From the NCBI GenBank assembly GCA_038329675.1, contig JBBQNE010000016.1, forward strand, positions 1-36,151: a stretch of DNA of 36,151 nt, read 5' to 3'. Positions 23,987 through 33,337 of the stretch are shown here, one piece after another (within the stretch, counting starts at the first letter, position 1; every line of letters begins with the position of its first letter). Origin of the DNA: JANXVY01 sp038329675 (lineage in GTDB: Bacteria; Pseudomonadota; Alphaproteobacteria; Rhizobiales; Hyphomicrobiaceae). A program made the position numbers and the translations under genes. The notes under the pieces are model-generated. The model was not told where the DNA came from. It worked only from the letters and a program-made list of their open reading frames with translations, and did no database searches.

Positions 23987-25422
23987 GGCTCGCTTATCCG
24001 ACCCGCGCGTGGCTCTTGTCGCCGCTGGCCCCACCGGTCACGGCTTTCCTTGCTTCTGTCGCCGCCGTGTTGCCGCCACTGGTGTTGAACGATCCGCTCC
24101 AGTGCGTCGAAGTACCCGCCTTCGTCATGATACTCTGTTTAGCGATCCGCGCGCCTTTCGCTGCGGCGATGACCTTCTATGCGCTCAGTGCGTTTCGGCT
24201 GCCCGAGGCCTTCCCTATGATGATGAATATCGGCATTCCGCGGCTCGCGGGGGCTGCCGTTCTGCTGGCGCTTGCATTTAAGTTTTTAGTGTCCCGCGAG
24301 CGTTTTATAGACCCCGCTCCTCAGGTTTTTCTGCTCGGCGGGTTCTTTGCAGCAGCGTCGCTGGGGCTTTTCACGTCGACGTTGGCCGATACGGTTTGGA
24401 CAAGATGGAGCGACGACTTCATCAAAGCGATCCTCGCTGGCTTGGCGATCGCTATACTTGGCCACCAGCGGTCACACATTTCAGCGATTTCTTGGGTCAG
24501 CATCCTTAGCGGTCTATTGCTCGCGCCAATCGTTATCTGGAATAAGATTTTCCGCATCGAACTGGTCGAGGGAACACGTGCGGTGGCCGCCCCAGGAGCC
24601 AATTCTATTCTCGCCGATCCAAACTTCACCGCGCAGGTGCTGATCGTTCCACTCGGCTTGGCCGTGGCCATCGCCGCCGTATCGACCAAGGCAAGTCTGC
24701 GATTGCTTGCTGGCGCTTGCAGCCTTGTTTTCATGGCGGCCATTATCGCAACTCAGAGCCGGGGCGGTCTCATCGGAGTCGTCGCTGTTTTGTCTATTGT
24801 TGCGAGCATGGTGATCCGCTCTCGCCTTGCGATCATCGCTTTGACTGCAACCACCGCCTCGATCGTCGCAGTGCTGATGGGGCTTGGAGCGCGAGTTTCG
24901 GGCGGCTACGACGAAATTTCCGATCAAGGACTTGACGCTTCGGCCAGCCAGCGTCTGATTGCCTGGAAGGCAGCCCTGAACATGGCCGTCGCAAACCCTA
25001 TCAGCGGCGTTGGCCTAGGAACCTTCCAACAGAACTTTTTTTACTATGCCGACACGTGGGTCGGTCGCGCCATGGACACCCACAGCACCTGGTTTAAAGT
25101 ACTCGGTGAGATTGGCTTCTTCGGATTTGCCTGCTATTTTCTGATGATGGCGACAAGCTTCGCAGCGATTTATAAAGCACTAAAGACGACCCAATGCCCG
25201 ACGCTCAAGGTGCACGCTATCGGTAGTCTTGCCGCCGCAGGTGGATTTTTCGCCACCGCAACATTCATTTCCAGTGCTGTGAGTGGGCTGGCATTCGGCG
25301 TCGTCGGAACGTCCGTTCTGCTGTTAAGCGTTGTGCGCCGGAACAGAGGCGACGGTCAGCCAATAAAGGCTTGGACCGTGATGGCGGGGCAGCAACGTGG
25401 TTCAAACAAACTCGAGGTCTAG
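23980..25422 (+). CDS. O-antigen ligase/Wzy-type polysaccharide polymerase
   Basis: The 480-residue integral membrane protein has about ten to twelve hydrophobic segments, starting with PPVTAFLASVAAVLPPLVL. It has the family's large periplasmic loop with RLIAWKAALNMAVANPISGV, GLGTFQQNFF and THSTWFKVLGEIGFFGF, typical of the Wzy_C/O-antigen ligase fold, plus a TQSRGGLIG segment. Such proteins link repeat units on undecaprenyl pyrophosphate in the periplasm. The flanking Wza-like and Wzz-like genes favour polymerase over LPS ligase. The start ATG has no strong ribosome binding site and is probably coupled to upstream translation. Confidence 0.88.
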   Translation: MVRLAYPTRAWLLSPLAPPVTAFLASVAAVLPPLVLNDPLQCVEVPAFVMILCLAIRAPFAAAMTFYALSAFRLPEAFPMMMNIGIPRLAGAAVLLALAFKFLVSRERFIDPAPQVFLLGGFFAAASLGLFTSTLADTVWTRWSDDFIKAILAGLAIAILGHQRSHISAISWVSILSGLLLAPIVIWNKIFRIELVEGTRAVAAPGANSILADPNFTAQVLIVPLGLAVAIAAVSTKASLRLLAGACSLVFMAAIIATQSRGGLIGVVAVLSIVASMVIRSRLAIIALTATTASIVAVLMGLGARVSGGYDEISDQGLDASASQRLIAWKAALNMAVANPISGVGLGTFQQNFFYYADTWVGRAMDTHSTWFKVLGEIGFFGFACYFLMMATSFAAIYKALKTTQCPTLKVHAIGSLAAAGGFFATATFISSAVSGLAFGVVGTSVLLLSVVRRNRGDGQPIKAWTVMAGQQRGSNKLEV

Positions 25423-25427
25423 TTGCC

Positions 25428-26636
25428 GTGAATATGTCCATCAATGAGTTGCTGAGCCTTGGAATCGGCTGGGTCCAGCGGCGGTTCTGGCTGATCGCCA
25501 TTCCCCTCGCTCTCAGCGTGCCGCTGTCGATCGCCGCTGCCCTTTTGTTCCCGCAGAAGTATGCCGCGACGACGCTTATGCTGATGCAGGAGGTCACCAC
25601 AGAAAATCCTTTTGCACGCCAACTCAGGGCCAACGAAACGCCTGCCGATAAGCTCGGCGCACTTCAGGCGCTCATGTTCAGCGATCGCAACCTCAACGAG
25701 GTGCTGGCCGAGTTGCACGGCAAGCAGATCTTGCAGGACCCCAAGATATTGCATCGGTCGCGAGAGGATCTTAAGCGCTCGCTCTCGATTGCTCCGAGCG
25801 GTCCAGAGTTCGTCGTCATCCGTTACGTCGCAGACAATCCGGCAGGGATGGGTCGCATACTGAACGTTGTGCTCGCCCGGCTGCTGGAAACGCTTCTACA
25901 GAACAACACCGAAGCGCCTGTTGCACCAGAGATCGTCAAGTCCCGGATGGTCGAACGGCTTTCCGAGATGGATGTGGCGCTTTCGGCCCTGAAGTCGTCC
26001 AAACTGATCCAGGAGATCGCGCGCTCGAACGATGCGGACAAGACTAAGCTCGAAAGCTTGCTTGCCGACGTGTCAAGGCGCCATGCGAGCTTCAAAGCGG
26101 CTCGGACAACGGCATCGACCTCACAAGTGGCCGGCGAAAGTCGGGTTCCGTCCGCACCCTCGATTGGCTCAGTCAGCGCGATGGCTAACGGGCTGCCCAG
26201 CGGTACTGAACGTCCCGTAACGGCCGGCGAGGCCGATCGTCTGCAGCAGGAAATCGAATTCCTGAGGCTCCTGCTTGAGCAACCGGGCGCAAGCGCGAGG
26301 GTCCATTACAACGCCAGTGTGTTCTCGCTCGAAACGAGTATCGACACCGCGAAGAAAGCCTTGGTCACTTGGTCCGCAAGATTTGGAAACACGAATTCCA
26401 CTGGGATCAGCTTCATGAGGGCGCCTGAGCGGATCATCGTGCTGGACCCTCCACGCGACCCAGACGTAGCGCAGGTTCCGCGTAGCCGCATTGCGATGAT
26501 TGGGCTTGGGAGCGGACTAGCACTCGCTATCGGACTTGGACTTCTTGGCGAATTCCTTGATCGCCGTGTGCGGACCATCGAGCAACTCAGGGCGGTGACC
26601 GGCGTCGAAGTTCTGGCACGATTGCCGAAGGCCTGA
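25428..26636 (+). CDS. Wzz-type polysaccharide chain-length/co-polymerase protein
   Basis: The 402-residue protein has an N-terminal membrane helix (FWLIAIPLALSVPLSIAAALLF, about 20-41), a long periplasmic helical region (~110-310), and a C-terminal Pro-rich DPPRDPDVAQVPRSR before a second membrane helix (IAMIGLGSGLALAIGLGLL). This is the Wzz/PCP topology. No cytoplasmic kinase domain follows, which fits the separate kinase-like protein at 23083. It sets or supports polymer length with the Wzy-like protein. GTG 25428 is preferred (GAGG at 25414-25417); ATG 25434 is the alternative. The frame opens further upstream but would overlap the polymerase. Confidence 0.85.
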   Translation: MNMSINELLSLGIGWVQRRFWLIAIPLALSVPLSIAAALLFPQKYAATTLMLMQEVTTENPFARQLRANETPADKLGALQALMFSDRNLNEVLAELHGKQILQDPKILHRSREDLKRSLSIAPSGPEFVVIRYVADNPAGMGRILNVVLARLLETLLQNNTEAPVAPEIVKSRMVERLSEMDVALSALKSSKLIQEIARSNDADKTKLESLLADVSRRHASFKAARTTASTSQVAGESRVPSAPSIGSVSAMANGLPSGTERPVTAGEADRLQQEIEFLRLLLEQPGASARVHYNASVFSLETSIDTAKKALVTWSARFGNTNSTGISFMRAPERIIVLDPPRDPDVAQVPRSRIAMIGLGSGLALAIGLGLLGEFLDRRVRTIEQLRAVTGVEVLARLPKA

Positions 26637-26660
26637 CACTCTCAAACGGGACGTAAGGCG

Positions 26661-27800
26661 ATGACCGACGCCAGCAAAAATCGACAGCAACGCATCATCC
26701 ATGTCGCTCAGGCCATGGTGATCGGGGGGATCGAGACGCTGGTGCTCGATTTCATGAAACTCGAAAATGGTGCGCGCCATGAGTGCATCTCTCTCACTCG
26801 CGAAAAAGCCCAGCTGATCGGACAGTGGCCAGCGCTCGCTGCGGTCGAGAGCAAGATTTATTGTGCGGAGAAGGGCGAGGGCATCGAGCTTGGACTCGTC
26901 GTCCGGCTCGCCCGTCTTCTGCGGCGGCTCAAGCCCAGTGCTGTGGTTGCGCACCATATTGGTCCTCTGCTCTATGCAGGTACCGCCGCGCGGCTCGCCG
27001 GCGTGAAAACCTTGATCCATTACGAGCATGACGCCTGGCACTACGAGCGGAAGACGAACCGCCACATTGTCTCGGTCCTTAGTCGCGTTCTGCGACCAGT
27101 CCACGTCGCAGTTTCGAACAGCGTGGCCGAACGCCTATCCGAGCTCATCGGAGGCGGCTTGGTCAAAGTCATTCCTCCAGGCATTGATACCGACCGGTAT
27201 GTGCCAGGTGATTGCTTCGGCGCCAGGCTCCGCAATGGCCTTGACCCGCAACAGCGTTGGATAGGAACGGTTGGACGCCTGGTCGCGGTTAAAAATCAAG
27301 AAGCACTGATCAAGGCACTGGCCCAGCTGGATGAGCGCCACAGCTGCGTGATCATCGGCGATGGACCGGAGCGAGGCAGCCTGGAGACGCTTGCTGGCAC
27401 ACTCGGACTGGGAGACCGCGTCCGCTTTCTCGGCCAGCGCAGCGACGTGCACGAACTCATTCCAGCGCTGGATGTCTTTTGCCTCCCGTCCCTCAACGAG
27501 GGGCTCCCGCGCTCGATTCTAGAGGCTCAGGCGTGTGGCGTGCCCGTGGTTGCAACCGCAGTCGGCTCTGTCCGTGACGCGGTACATCAGCCAAGCGGAG
27601 AGCTCGTTGCACCAGGCGATGTCGCAGGGCTGGCAGAAGCGCTTAGCTCTGTTCTGTCGCGCCGCAACGATCCTGTTGCGCTCCGGCGTCACGTCGTCGA
27701 GCGGTACGCCATCGCCGCCATAACTCGCGACCTTGAGCGTCTTGCAATTGTCGATCCGAGCCTATCAGGACGCGTGCCGTTGGCTCAGAGCGCCACGTGA
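26661..27800 (+). CDS. Glycosyltransferase family 4
   Basis: This 379-residue GT-B protein has the N-terminal acceptor fold (HVAQAMVIGGIETLVLDFM), VIPPGIDTDRY, the donor-domain start IGTVGRLVAVKNQEALIKAL, GDGPERGSLE and the E-x7-E region SLNEGLPRSILEAQACGVPV. These are features of retaining GT4 enzymes. It should add a sugar to the lipid-linked repeat unit at the inner face of the membrane. AAGG lies just upstream of the ATG. Its stop overlaps the start of the next glycosyltransferase gene (TGATG), so the two are probably made together. Confidence 0.93.
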   Translation: MTDASKNRQQRIIHVAQAMVIGGIETLVLDFMKLENGARHECISLTREKAQLIGQWPALAAVESKIYCAEKGEGIELGLVVRLARLLRRLKPSAVVAHHIGPLLYAGTAARLAGVKTLIHYEHDAWHYERKTNRHIVSVLSRVLRPVHVAVSNSVAERLSELIGGGLVKVIPPGIDTDRYVPGDCFGARLRNGLDPQQRWIGTVGRLVAVKNQEALIKALAQLDERHSCVIIGDGPERGSLETLAGTLGLGDRVRFLGQRSDVHELIPALDVFCLPSLNEGLPRSILEAQACGVPVVATAVGSVRDAVHQPSGELVAPGDVAGLAEALSSVLSRRNDPVALRRHVVERYAIAAITRDLERLAIVDPSLSGRVPLAQSAT

Positions 27801-29026
27801 TGGTCGCCTTCGATTTGACAATGGTTGTCGTTGTGGTGATCGGGTTTGGCCTGCTTGTCTATCATCACATTGCTTATCCGCTTATCCTCCGCGCGCTGGC
27901 CCGGAAACGGCAACGATCCGCACCATGTGCGATAACCGCCCCGACGGAACCTCCGACGATCACTGTCCTCGTGCCGGCCTATAACGAAGAGGCCCACATC
28001 GAGGAGAAGATCCGCAACGTGGCTAGTCTCCAGTACCCGCCTGGGCGACTGCACGTTGTGATCGCGCTTGACGGCCCGAGCGACGAGACGCGCCCGCGAG
28101 CGCTTGCCGCTGCGAAAGCTCATGCCGCTGGCATGAAATTTTCAATTGTCGAGTACCAGAAGAACGTCGGCAAGATTGCCGTTTTGAACGACCAGATCGA
28201 GCGTATCCCATCGGATATCGTGGCACTTACCGACACGTCGGCCATGATGCCGCCAGATGCTCTTTTGAAGGCCACGTCACACTTTCGCGACCCAGATATC
28301 GGCTTTGTCGCGACAGGTTATCGCCTCATAGCGCCCGGTAACGAGGGCGAGCGAGTTTACATGCGACAGCTCGCTGCCGTACGCCGCGACGAAGCGATCC
28401 TCGACTCGCCACTCGGTGCCCATGGAGCCTTGTATTTTTTCCGCAGGGAGCTGTTCCGTCCATTTGCGCCCGACACCATCAATGACGATTTCATCCTACC
28501 CATGCGCATCGTCGAGCAGGGCTACCGCGGCATCTACGACGAAACGATCGAAGCGGTCGAACGCGAAACGTCCACCCGGAACCAAGAATTCCGCCGCCGC
28601 GTACGCATCGGTGCGGGCAATCTTCAGCAGACCTGTCGCCTGCTGCCGGGGCTGAGTTTTTCTCGGCCATGGATAGTATTCATGTTCGTCTCCGGCAAGG
28701 GAGCCCGGCCGTTCATGCCACCGATCGCATTGGCCGTCCTACTTGCAACGATGGCGCTCGCTTGGCGTGGCTCTGACCCGGCGAGAGCGCTGCTTGCTGT
28801 CGAAGTGCTGGCGCTTGCCACTGGACTGTTTGCCATGGTGCGGCGAGGTCAGAGGGTGCCGCGTGTCGTGGAATGGCTGGGCTACCTCGTCGAAGGGCAT
28901 GCCGCGTCCGCAATAGGCGCAGGGAAATACCTTTTGGGAACACAAGTATCGGGCTGGCAAGGCAGCGGCAAAAGCCCTGCCCCGGTTTCGACAGCCATAT
29001 GGCCACACTCGGGGCTGGCCCCATAG
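27800..29026 (+). CDS. Membrane-bound glycosyltransferase family 2
   Basis: The 408-residue protein has an N-terminal membrane helix (~5-25), the GT2 catalytic core ITVLVPAYNEEAHIEEKIRN, HVVIALDGPSDET, DIVALTDTSAMM (DxD-like) and a late region where ETSTRNQEFRRRVRIGAGNLQ resembles the (Q/R)xxRW zone of processive-type GT2s without the exact motif. Two C-terminal hydrophobic stretches (~300-340) follow. It probably adds a sugar at the membrane. It is the last gene of the plus-strand operon and faces the minus-strand operon across an 80-bp gap with no clear terminator. GTG 27797 would add one residue. Confidence 0.9.
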   Translation: MVAFDLTMVVVVVIGFGLLVYHHIAYPLILRALARKRQRSAPCAITAPTEPPTITVLVPAYNEEAHIEEKIRNVASLQYPPGRLHVVIALDGPSDETRPRALAAAKAHAAGMKFSIVEYQKNVGKIAVLNDQIERIPSDIVALTDTSAMMPPDALLKATSHFRDPDIGFVATGYRLIAPGNEGERVYMRQLAAVRRDEAILDSPLGAHGALYFFRRELFRPFAPDTINDDFILPMRIVEQGYRGIYDETIEAVERETSTRNQEFRRRVRIGAGNLQQTCRLLPGLSFSRPWIVFMFVSGKGARPFMPPIALAVLLATMALAWRGSDPARALLAVEVLALATGLFAMVRRGQRVPRVVEWLGYLVEGHAASAIGAGKYLLGTQVSGWQGSGKSPAPVSTAIWPHSGLAP

Positions 29027-29106
29027 GCCAACGTTTCGGGCCAAAGTATTGAACCGACGCTCTTTGAGTGCGCCCTTTGAGCCGAGCCGCGCAACGGCGT
29101 GACATT

Positions 29107-32100
29107 CTACTGTGCCGGATTTTCAGCCTTGAGAGCATCGATGTGCCGTACGGCGGTCCGCCTGATGTCTTGAAGTTCACCATCTCCGAACGGGCTCGGC
29201 GCACCCACAACCATCTTTCGCTTCAGGGTGTCGAGCCAAGCGCGGGCATCAACAGCGGCTGCAGAGCGCCCCCGATCGGCTAGCTTATCCACCACCATCA
29301 GGTAACGGTAGTCGTCGATCGACTGGCGGTAGCGGAGCAGATCCATGGACCGGCGTAGCCGCCCATCGGGGTGGGTGAATACGGCGACGTGATCGCCCTC
29401 ACGACCATCGAGATCATACCAATGATCCACATGCGCAGAATTGTATGCGAACTGCATGTGCCCCGCGCAGCCAATGTCGCGCAGCTTCAAAAGATAGATG
29501 CCGCGGGCATACCGCCCCTGTTGATTATAGAGCGAGCATGCGCTTCCAGCTTTGACGATGGCACGGATCGCTCCCTCGGAATGAACAGTGAGATAAAGCC
29601 GATCGATGATGCCAGCGAGCTGCCTACGCGGATCGTTTGCGAAATCAGCCAAGCTGATGAACGCTGCCGTTTTTGCCGTCGGCTGTGCCGATTTGAAAGC
29701 TTTGGCAGCCTCGACCAAGGACGGTACATCGCCATCGGCTGGTTCGTCGGCAATCGCGTGAACAATCGCGCGCAGTCCGGCCTCTGCACGCTCGCGCTCG
29801 ATAATGGTCAGAACATCCCGAAGCACTTCGACGTAAGGCTTATGATAGAGTTCTTGAGTGTTCGACACGGCATTGGTCGATAGGCCTTCAATCGAGAGCC
29901 CATCGTACGTGAGCACTTCGTCGTAGCCAGCATCCGAGATCGCCTTGAGCGACGGCCGCATCTGGCTGATGTCCAACTGAGGTTTTCCCTCAACGTAGCG
30001 GACAAGCCGTGGTCCTCCGAGGCCTCCCGATACGGCGGTCATTCCAGTTTGCCTGAGCAGTAAAAGTCCAGCCTTGAGTTCTGCCAGCCGCCGTTGCGCA
30101 ATTTCCGGGTAGGTTGCAAGCGGATAACGCGTGGCCGTCCCGAGATAGCCAATGGGAATGTCAGCGCCAGGAAGCGACCAGGGTTTGACAGTGGCTTCGA
30201 CCAATAGCTCCGAGCGCCTGCCGTCCTTGAACGTCAACACGAGTGGGGCCGTCAATTTTTCTGAGGCAGCCTTCGGCGGGGCTGTGATCTCAATCAGCAG
30301 TGCTCGCGCTATGCCAGCCCGCAGAACCAGTGGCTTTGCTGCCGAGACTTCCAGTGGGTCGAGGACGCGGGGAAGAGCCGCAAACACCGTGCCGTCGATT
30401 GTCAGCCGCGTAATCTTGTTCCGTATGGTCGAAAGCGACGTTTGCAGGCCGGGCAACTGGATCTTGGCGCTAACGATTTCGAGATCAGCGTTGGGCAGCA
30501 ATCCGACGACGATGGGTACGGTTTCGCCGCGCGGCACGGCGACGTCGAATGTGTCGGCCAACTCGGAGGAAGCCGGGCGAGCGTTCGCGGCGATGTCGAG
30601 CGCGAGGCTTCGAGTGAACACGCTCAACGCACCGCCAAGCGCATTGCCAGGTGCTGTGCCGGGGACTTTAGATGAACCGCCAGATGGCGGTGGCACATGG
30701 CGGTATTCCCGTTCGTAGTTCGATCGCAGGCGGCCAAAGAGCTCAGCAAGGAAAGCCTCGCCTTCGGATGCCTTGCTTTCCGGGAACACAATCAACGCAG
30801 ACAGCGTCACTGCGTGAGGATCATTGTTGCCGTTAAAGCGCAAGTTGAGTTGGCCGTTCTCAACCACGGCCGTCGTTGTCAGGGGACGGTACCGCGGCTC
30901 GATATAGCGCCGCCAGATGTCGTCACCGGGCAAGTCTTCGTCGTCGGCGTGCCGCCAAAACCGCCGTGCAAAATCCGAGTACGGGCGAATACCGCCTTCG
31001 ATCTCCTGCCCCTGGACGAAAACCCTTCGCTGTGTCGCGCTCGGGAAATACTCCCAGTATCCCGGGTCTTCGAGCATCATCCAGACCCTGTATCGACCGT
31101 TCGGCAAATCGATGTCGAGGCCTCCACTGAGAATGGAAATCCAATCTCGGAACAGATCATCAGGGTGACGGCGGTCCTCTATTCTTCCGATACGAACATT
31201 GGGGGCGAAGCCGTAGCCGCGGCGCTTGATGTAGGTCATGTCGGCCGTCAACTGCGTGAAGCCTGTCATGACCGGGCTCGTTAAAGGGCCGAGGTCGAAG
31301 CGGACGAGTTCTGGGAAAACTTTTGCGAACGGGGCCTCCCTCTCAAGGCGCACATTGTCTATGCTTACATTGCCGTCGGTCGCCGTGAGCACGAGGCGGG
31401 AAATGGCGCCTAGATCGAGGCGCCGACGCTCCTTGATGACGCTCTTCTCCCCCACGAAGGTACGCAGCGGGACATCAATCGTTCCCCGGCCGGGTGGGGC
31501 TGCGGTTGTCCAGTTTACGCGCGACCAGTAGCCCGTCGTTTTGTCGTCGTTGATTTCGACGTAGACGGCGACCGGCGTCTCCGACGGGTTATACGTATCG
31601 ACCCGAAGCCAATCGTATCCGGTCCAGTTGGACGGTAAACCCTGGGACGGGCTGGTCGAGAGGTAACGTCCCTTGACGAGGTTTGCCGACCGCCCTGTTC
31701 CAACCGTCCGATTGTCCGAAGCGAGTTCAGCGTTCGGGAAAATATTTGGACCACTTTCAAAATCCGCCAGTATCTTGACCGCCACCTCCGCAGGCTGTGC
31801 CACTGCCACCGGCGGCTGAGGCGAGCAGAACCGGCGGTCCTGAAAAGCCGTCGCACCACAATAGCCGGCCAAGGCAAAGTCGGCCGCAGAGAGCGGGGCT
31901 TCGAACGCTGGAGGCGCTCCTGCAATAGGGACGAGGCGATAAGATTGTGCCACCGTCGGACAGCCGGGCACTGGGCTAATTCGGACATTGCGGACAAAGT
32001 AGTTGCCCGTGCCGTAGTTAAAAAGATACAACAGCGCTTTTGTCGTGCGCTCGACCGTGAAGTTGAATTCTATTCTGTGCCATCCGCTACTGTCAGCGCC

Positions 32101-32493
32101 AAACACGTCATGAGTGATCGAAGCTTGGCTGCCCTCGAACGCGATATGGAATGTCGTGGCACGGCCGTCGGCATCGGCAACAATATCGGATGCTGCGACC
32201 TCGGCCGTCATCCGGTAGCTGCACGGAGCCACGGCGACCTGCTGGAAAATGGCCTGTTTCGCTGGACCTTGATTGCGGACAACCGCAGCAGCGGGCTGGC
32301 CCGCAACATCATAGCGTTGAACCGCACCCTCTCCGGACCAAAGCCAGTTGTCCCAGCCGACCAGGGGCTGGCGGCCCTCGCGCTTGGCGGACATGTCGCC
32401 GTTGACGATCAATTCGGCTGGTTGAGCCGAGGCACCGGCCGAGATCACACAGAGGAACAGGGACGCGACGGCCCTCAAAAGAACGCTCAGCAT
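29107..32493 (-). CDS. Large secreted GH123/DUF4091-like protein
   Basis: The 1128-residue protein starts at ATG 32493 with AGGGA eight bases upstream and a signal peptide (MLSVLLRAVASLFLCVISA, cut near ASAQP). Residues ~25-180 (LIVNGDMSAKREG...NYFVRNVRISPV) look like a carbohydrate-binding jelly-roll, and a second such module with TGYWSRVNWTT follows. The C-terminal third has a TIM-barrel-like run (LLLLRQTGMTAVSGGLGG, IVHAIADEPADGD) and ends with RYRQSIDDYRYLMVV, resembling the 'R..IDDYEYL' signature of GH123/DUF4091 proteins. It probably binds or trims the polysaccharide in the periplasm or outside. Family assignment is by motif only; catalytic residues were not established. Confidence 0.72.
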   Translation of the reverse strand: MLSVLLRAVASLFLCVISAGASAQPAELIVNGDMSAKREGRQPLVGWDNWLWSGEGAVQRYDVAGQPAAAVVRNQGPAKQAIFQQVAVAPCSYRMTAEVAASDIVADADGRATTFHIAFEGSQASITHDVFGADSSGWHRIEFNFTVERTTKALLYLFNYGTGNYFVRNVRISPVPGCPTVAQSYRLVPIAGAPPAFEAPLSAADFALAGYCGATAFQDRRFCSPQPPVAVAQPAEVAVKILADFESGPNIFPNAELASDNRTVGTGRSANLVKGRYLSTSPSQGLPSNWTGYDWLRVDTYNPSETPVAVYVEINDDKTTGYWSRVNWTTAAPPGRGTIDVPLRTFVGEKSVIKERRRLDLGAISRLVLTATDGNVSIDNVRLEREAPFAKVFPELVRFDLGPLTSPVMTGFTQLTADMTYIKRRGYGFAPNVRIGRIEDRRHPDDLFRDWISILSGGLDIDLPNGRYRVWMMLEDPGYWEYFPSATQRRVFVQGQEIEGGIRPYSDFARRFWRHADDEDLPGDDIWRRYIEPRYRPLTTTAVVENGQLNLRFNGNNDPHAVTLSALIVFPESKASEGEAFLAELFGRLRSNYEREYRHVPPPSGGSSKVPGTAPGNALGGALSVFTRSLALDIAANARPASSELADTFDVAVPRGETVPIVVGLLPNADLEIVSAKIQLPGLQTSLSTIRNKITRLTIDGTVFAALPRVLDPLEVSAAKPLVLRAGIARALLIEITAPPKAASEKLTAPLVLTFKDGRRSELLVEATVKPWSLPGADIPIGYLGTATRYPLATYPEIAQRRLAELKAGLLLLRQTGMTAVSGGLGGPRLVRYVEGKPQLDISQMRPSLKAISDAGYDEVLTYDGLSIEGLSTNAVSNTQELYHKPYVEVLRDVLTIIERERAEAGLRAIVHAIADEPADGDVPSLVEAAKAFKSAQPTAKTAAFISLADFANDPRRQLAGIIDRLYLTVHSEGAIRAIVKAGSACSLYNQQGRYARGIYLLKLRDIGCAGHMQFAYNSAHVDHWYDLDGREGDHVAVFTHPDGRLRRSMDLLRYRQSIDDYRYLMVVDKLADRGRSAAAVDARAWLDTLKRKMVVGAPSPFGDGELQDIRRTAVRHIDALKAENPAQ

Positions 32494-32522
32494 CTCTGTG
32501 TTCCCTACGGTTCGTGCCGAGT

Positions 32523-33320
32523 TCAACCGTTACTGGGTTTCTCGAGCACCAGAATGACAGTGCCACGCCACCAGGAAAAACCGGGGACTTTGACGAGAGC
32601 CATGTCGAGCTTTTCGAGCGGCCTGATCAGTTGGTAGCCGAACTTGTCGAGCCGAGACAGAATGCGGAAGCTCTCAATGCGCGCGTGGGGAAAAATGGAA
32701 CGCGCGATGGCGATGTCGTTCCGGTTTAGTTTGCGTTCGTCGTCGGTGATGTGATTTTCGAAAGACTTTGCGTTCGGAAATATCCGACGCACGAGTCCGG
32801 TGTTGCGCAAGGTATCGAAAACCGGCTGTTCCACTGGCTCTCGAAACAGTGCCACGCCACCAGGTTTCAGAACTCGGTAGGTCTCGCTCAGGGATCGTTC
32901 GACCTCGACGTGGTGCAGGATGTCGACGCCGGCAACGACGTCGAAATGGTTGTCTGGGAACGCAAGTGCTTCGGCGGCGCCAATATCGACTTCGACCTTG
33001 GCGGCGACGCCGCAAATCTCTGCGAGTTGGCGGGTCGAGGCAATATTCGCCGGGCTGATGTCGAAACCCTGTACGTCGTAGCCGATTTTGGCGAAGACCA
33101 CGGTGTTGCTGCCCCAGCCGCAGCCGAAATCGAGAAGGCGTGCACCTGGCACGAAGCGCTCCTGCGCTAGCTGAAAGATACGCCAATAGGGGTTCCAGGG
33201 CCGCGTCTCCTGCCCGGAGATGGGCGTATAGTCCGGCTCGGCGAGGGAGCGGTGGGCCGAATACTGGTCGTAATACTCACGCTCGCGCTGCTGGCGCTCG
33301 GTCTCGGCTATTGTGGCCAT
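32523..33320 (-). CDS. Class I SAM-dependent methyltransferase
   Basis: This 265-residue protein has the SAM motif I ARLLDFGCGWGSN (60-72), motif II VQGFDISPANI, the AEALAFPDNHFDVVAGVD strand and post-motif YRVLKPGGVALFREP. That is the UbiE/Methyltransf_11 pattern. In a polysaccharide operon it most likely methylates a sugar or a lipid-linked intermediate, but the acceptor cannot be read. The gene lies 17 bases after the stop of the GT4 gene and about 30 bases before the secreted GH-like gene. GGGGAA upstream of ATG 33320 is a modest ribosome binding site. Confidence 0.9.
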   Translation of the reverse strand: MATIAETERQQREREYYDQYSAHRSLAEPDYTPISGQETRPWNPYWRIFQLAQERFVPGARLLDFGCGWGSNTVVFAKIGYDVQGFDISPANIASTRQLAEICGVAAKVEVDIGAAEALAFPDNHFDVVAGVDILHHVEVERSLSETYRVLKPGGVALFREPVEQPVFDTLRNTGLVRRIFPNAKSFENHITDDERKLNRNDIAIARSIFPHARIESFRILSRLDKFGYQLIRPLEKLDMALVKVPGFSWWRGTVILVLEKPSNG

Positions 33321-33337
33321 GTTGGTTTCCCCGATTC

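Noticed and set aside
23660..24034. 124-codon minus-strand frame across the kinase-like/polymerase junction
   Set aside because: It overlaps both flanking plus-strand genes and shows no recognisable motif or ribosome binding site.
29011..29022. GGGGC/GCCCC hairpin at the end of the plus-strand operon
   Set aside because: It lies inside the last codons of the GT2 gene with a two-base loop and no T-run, so it is not a credible terminator.
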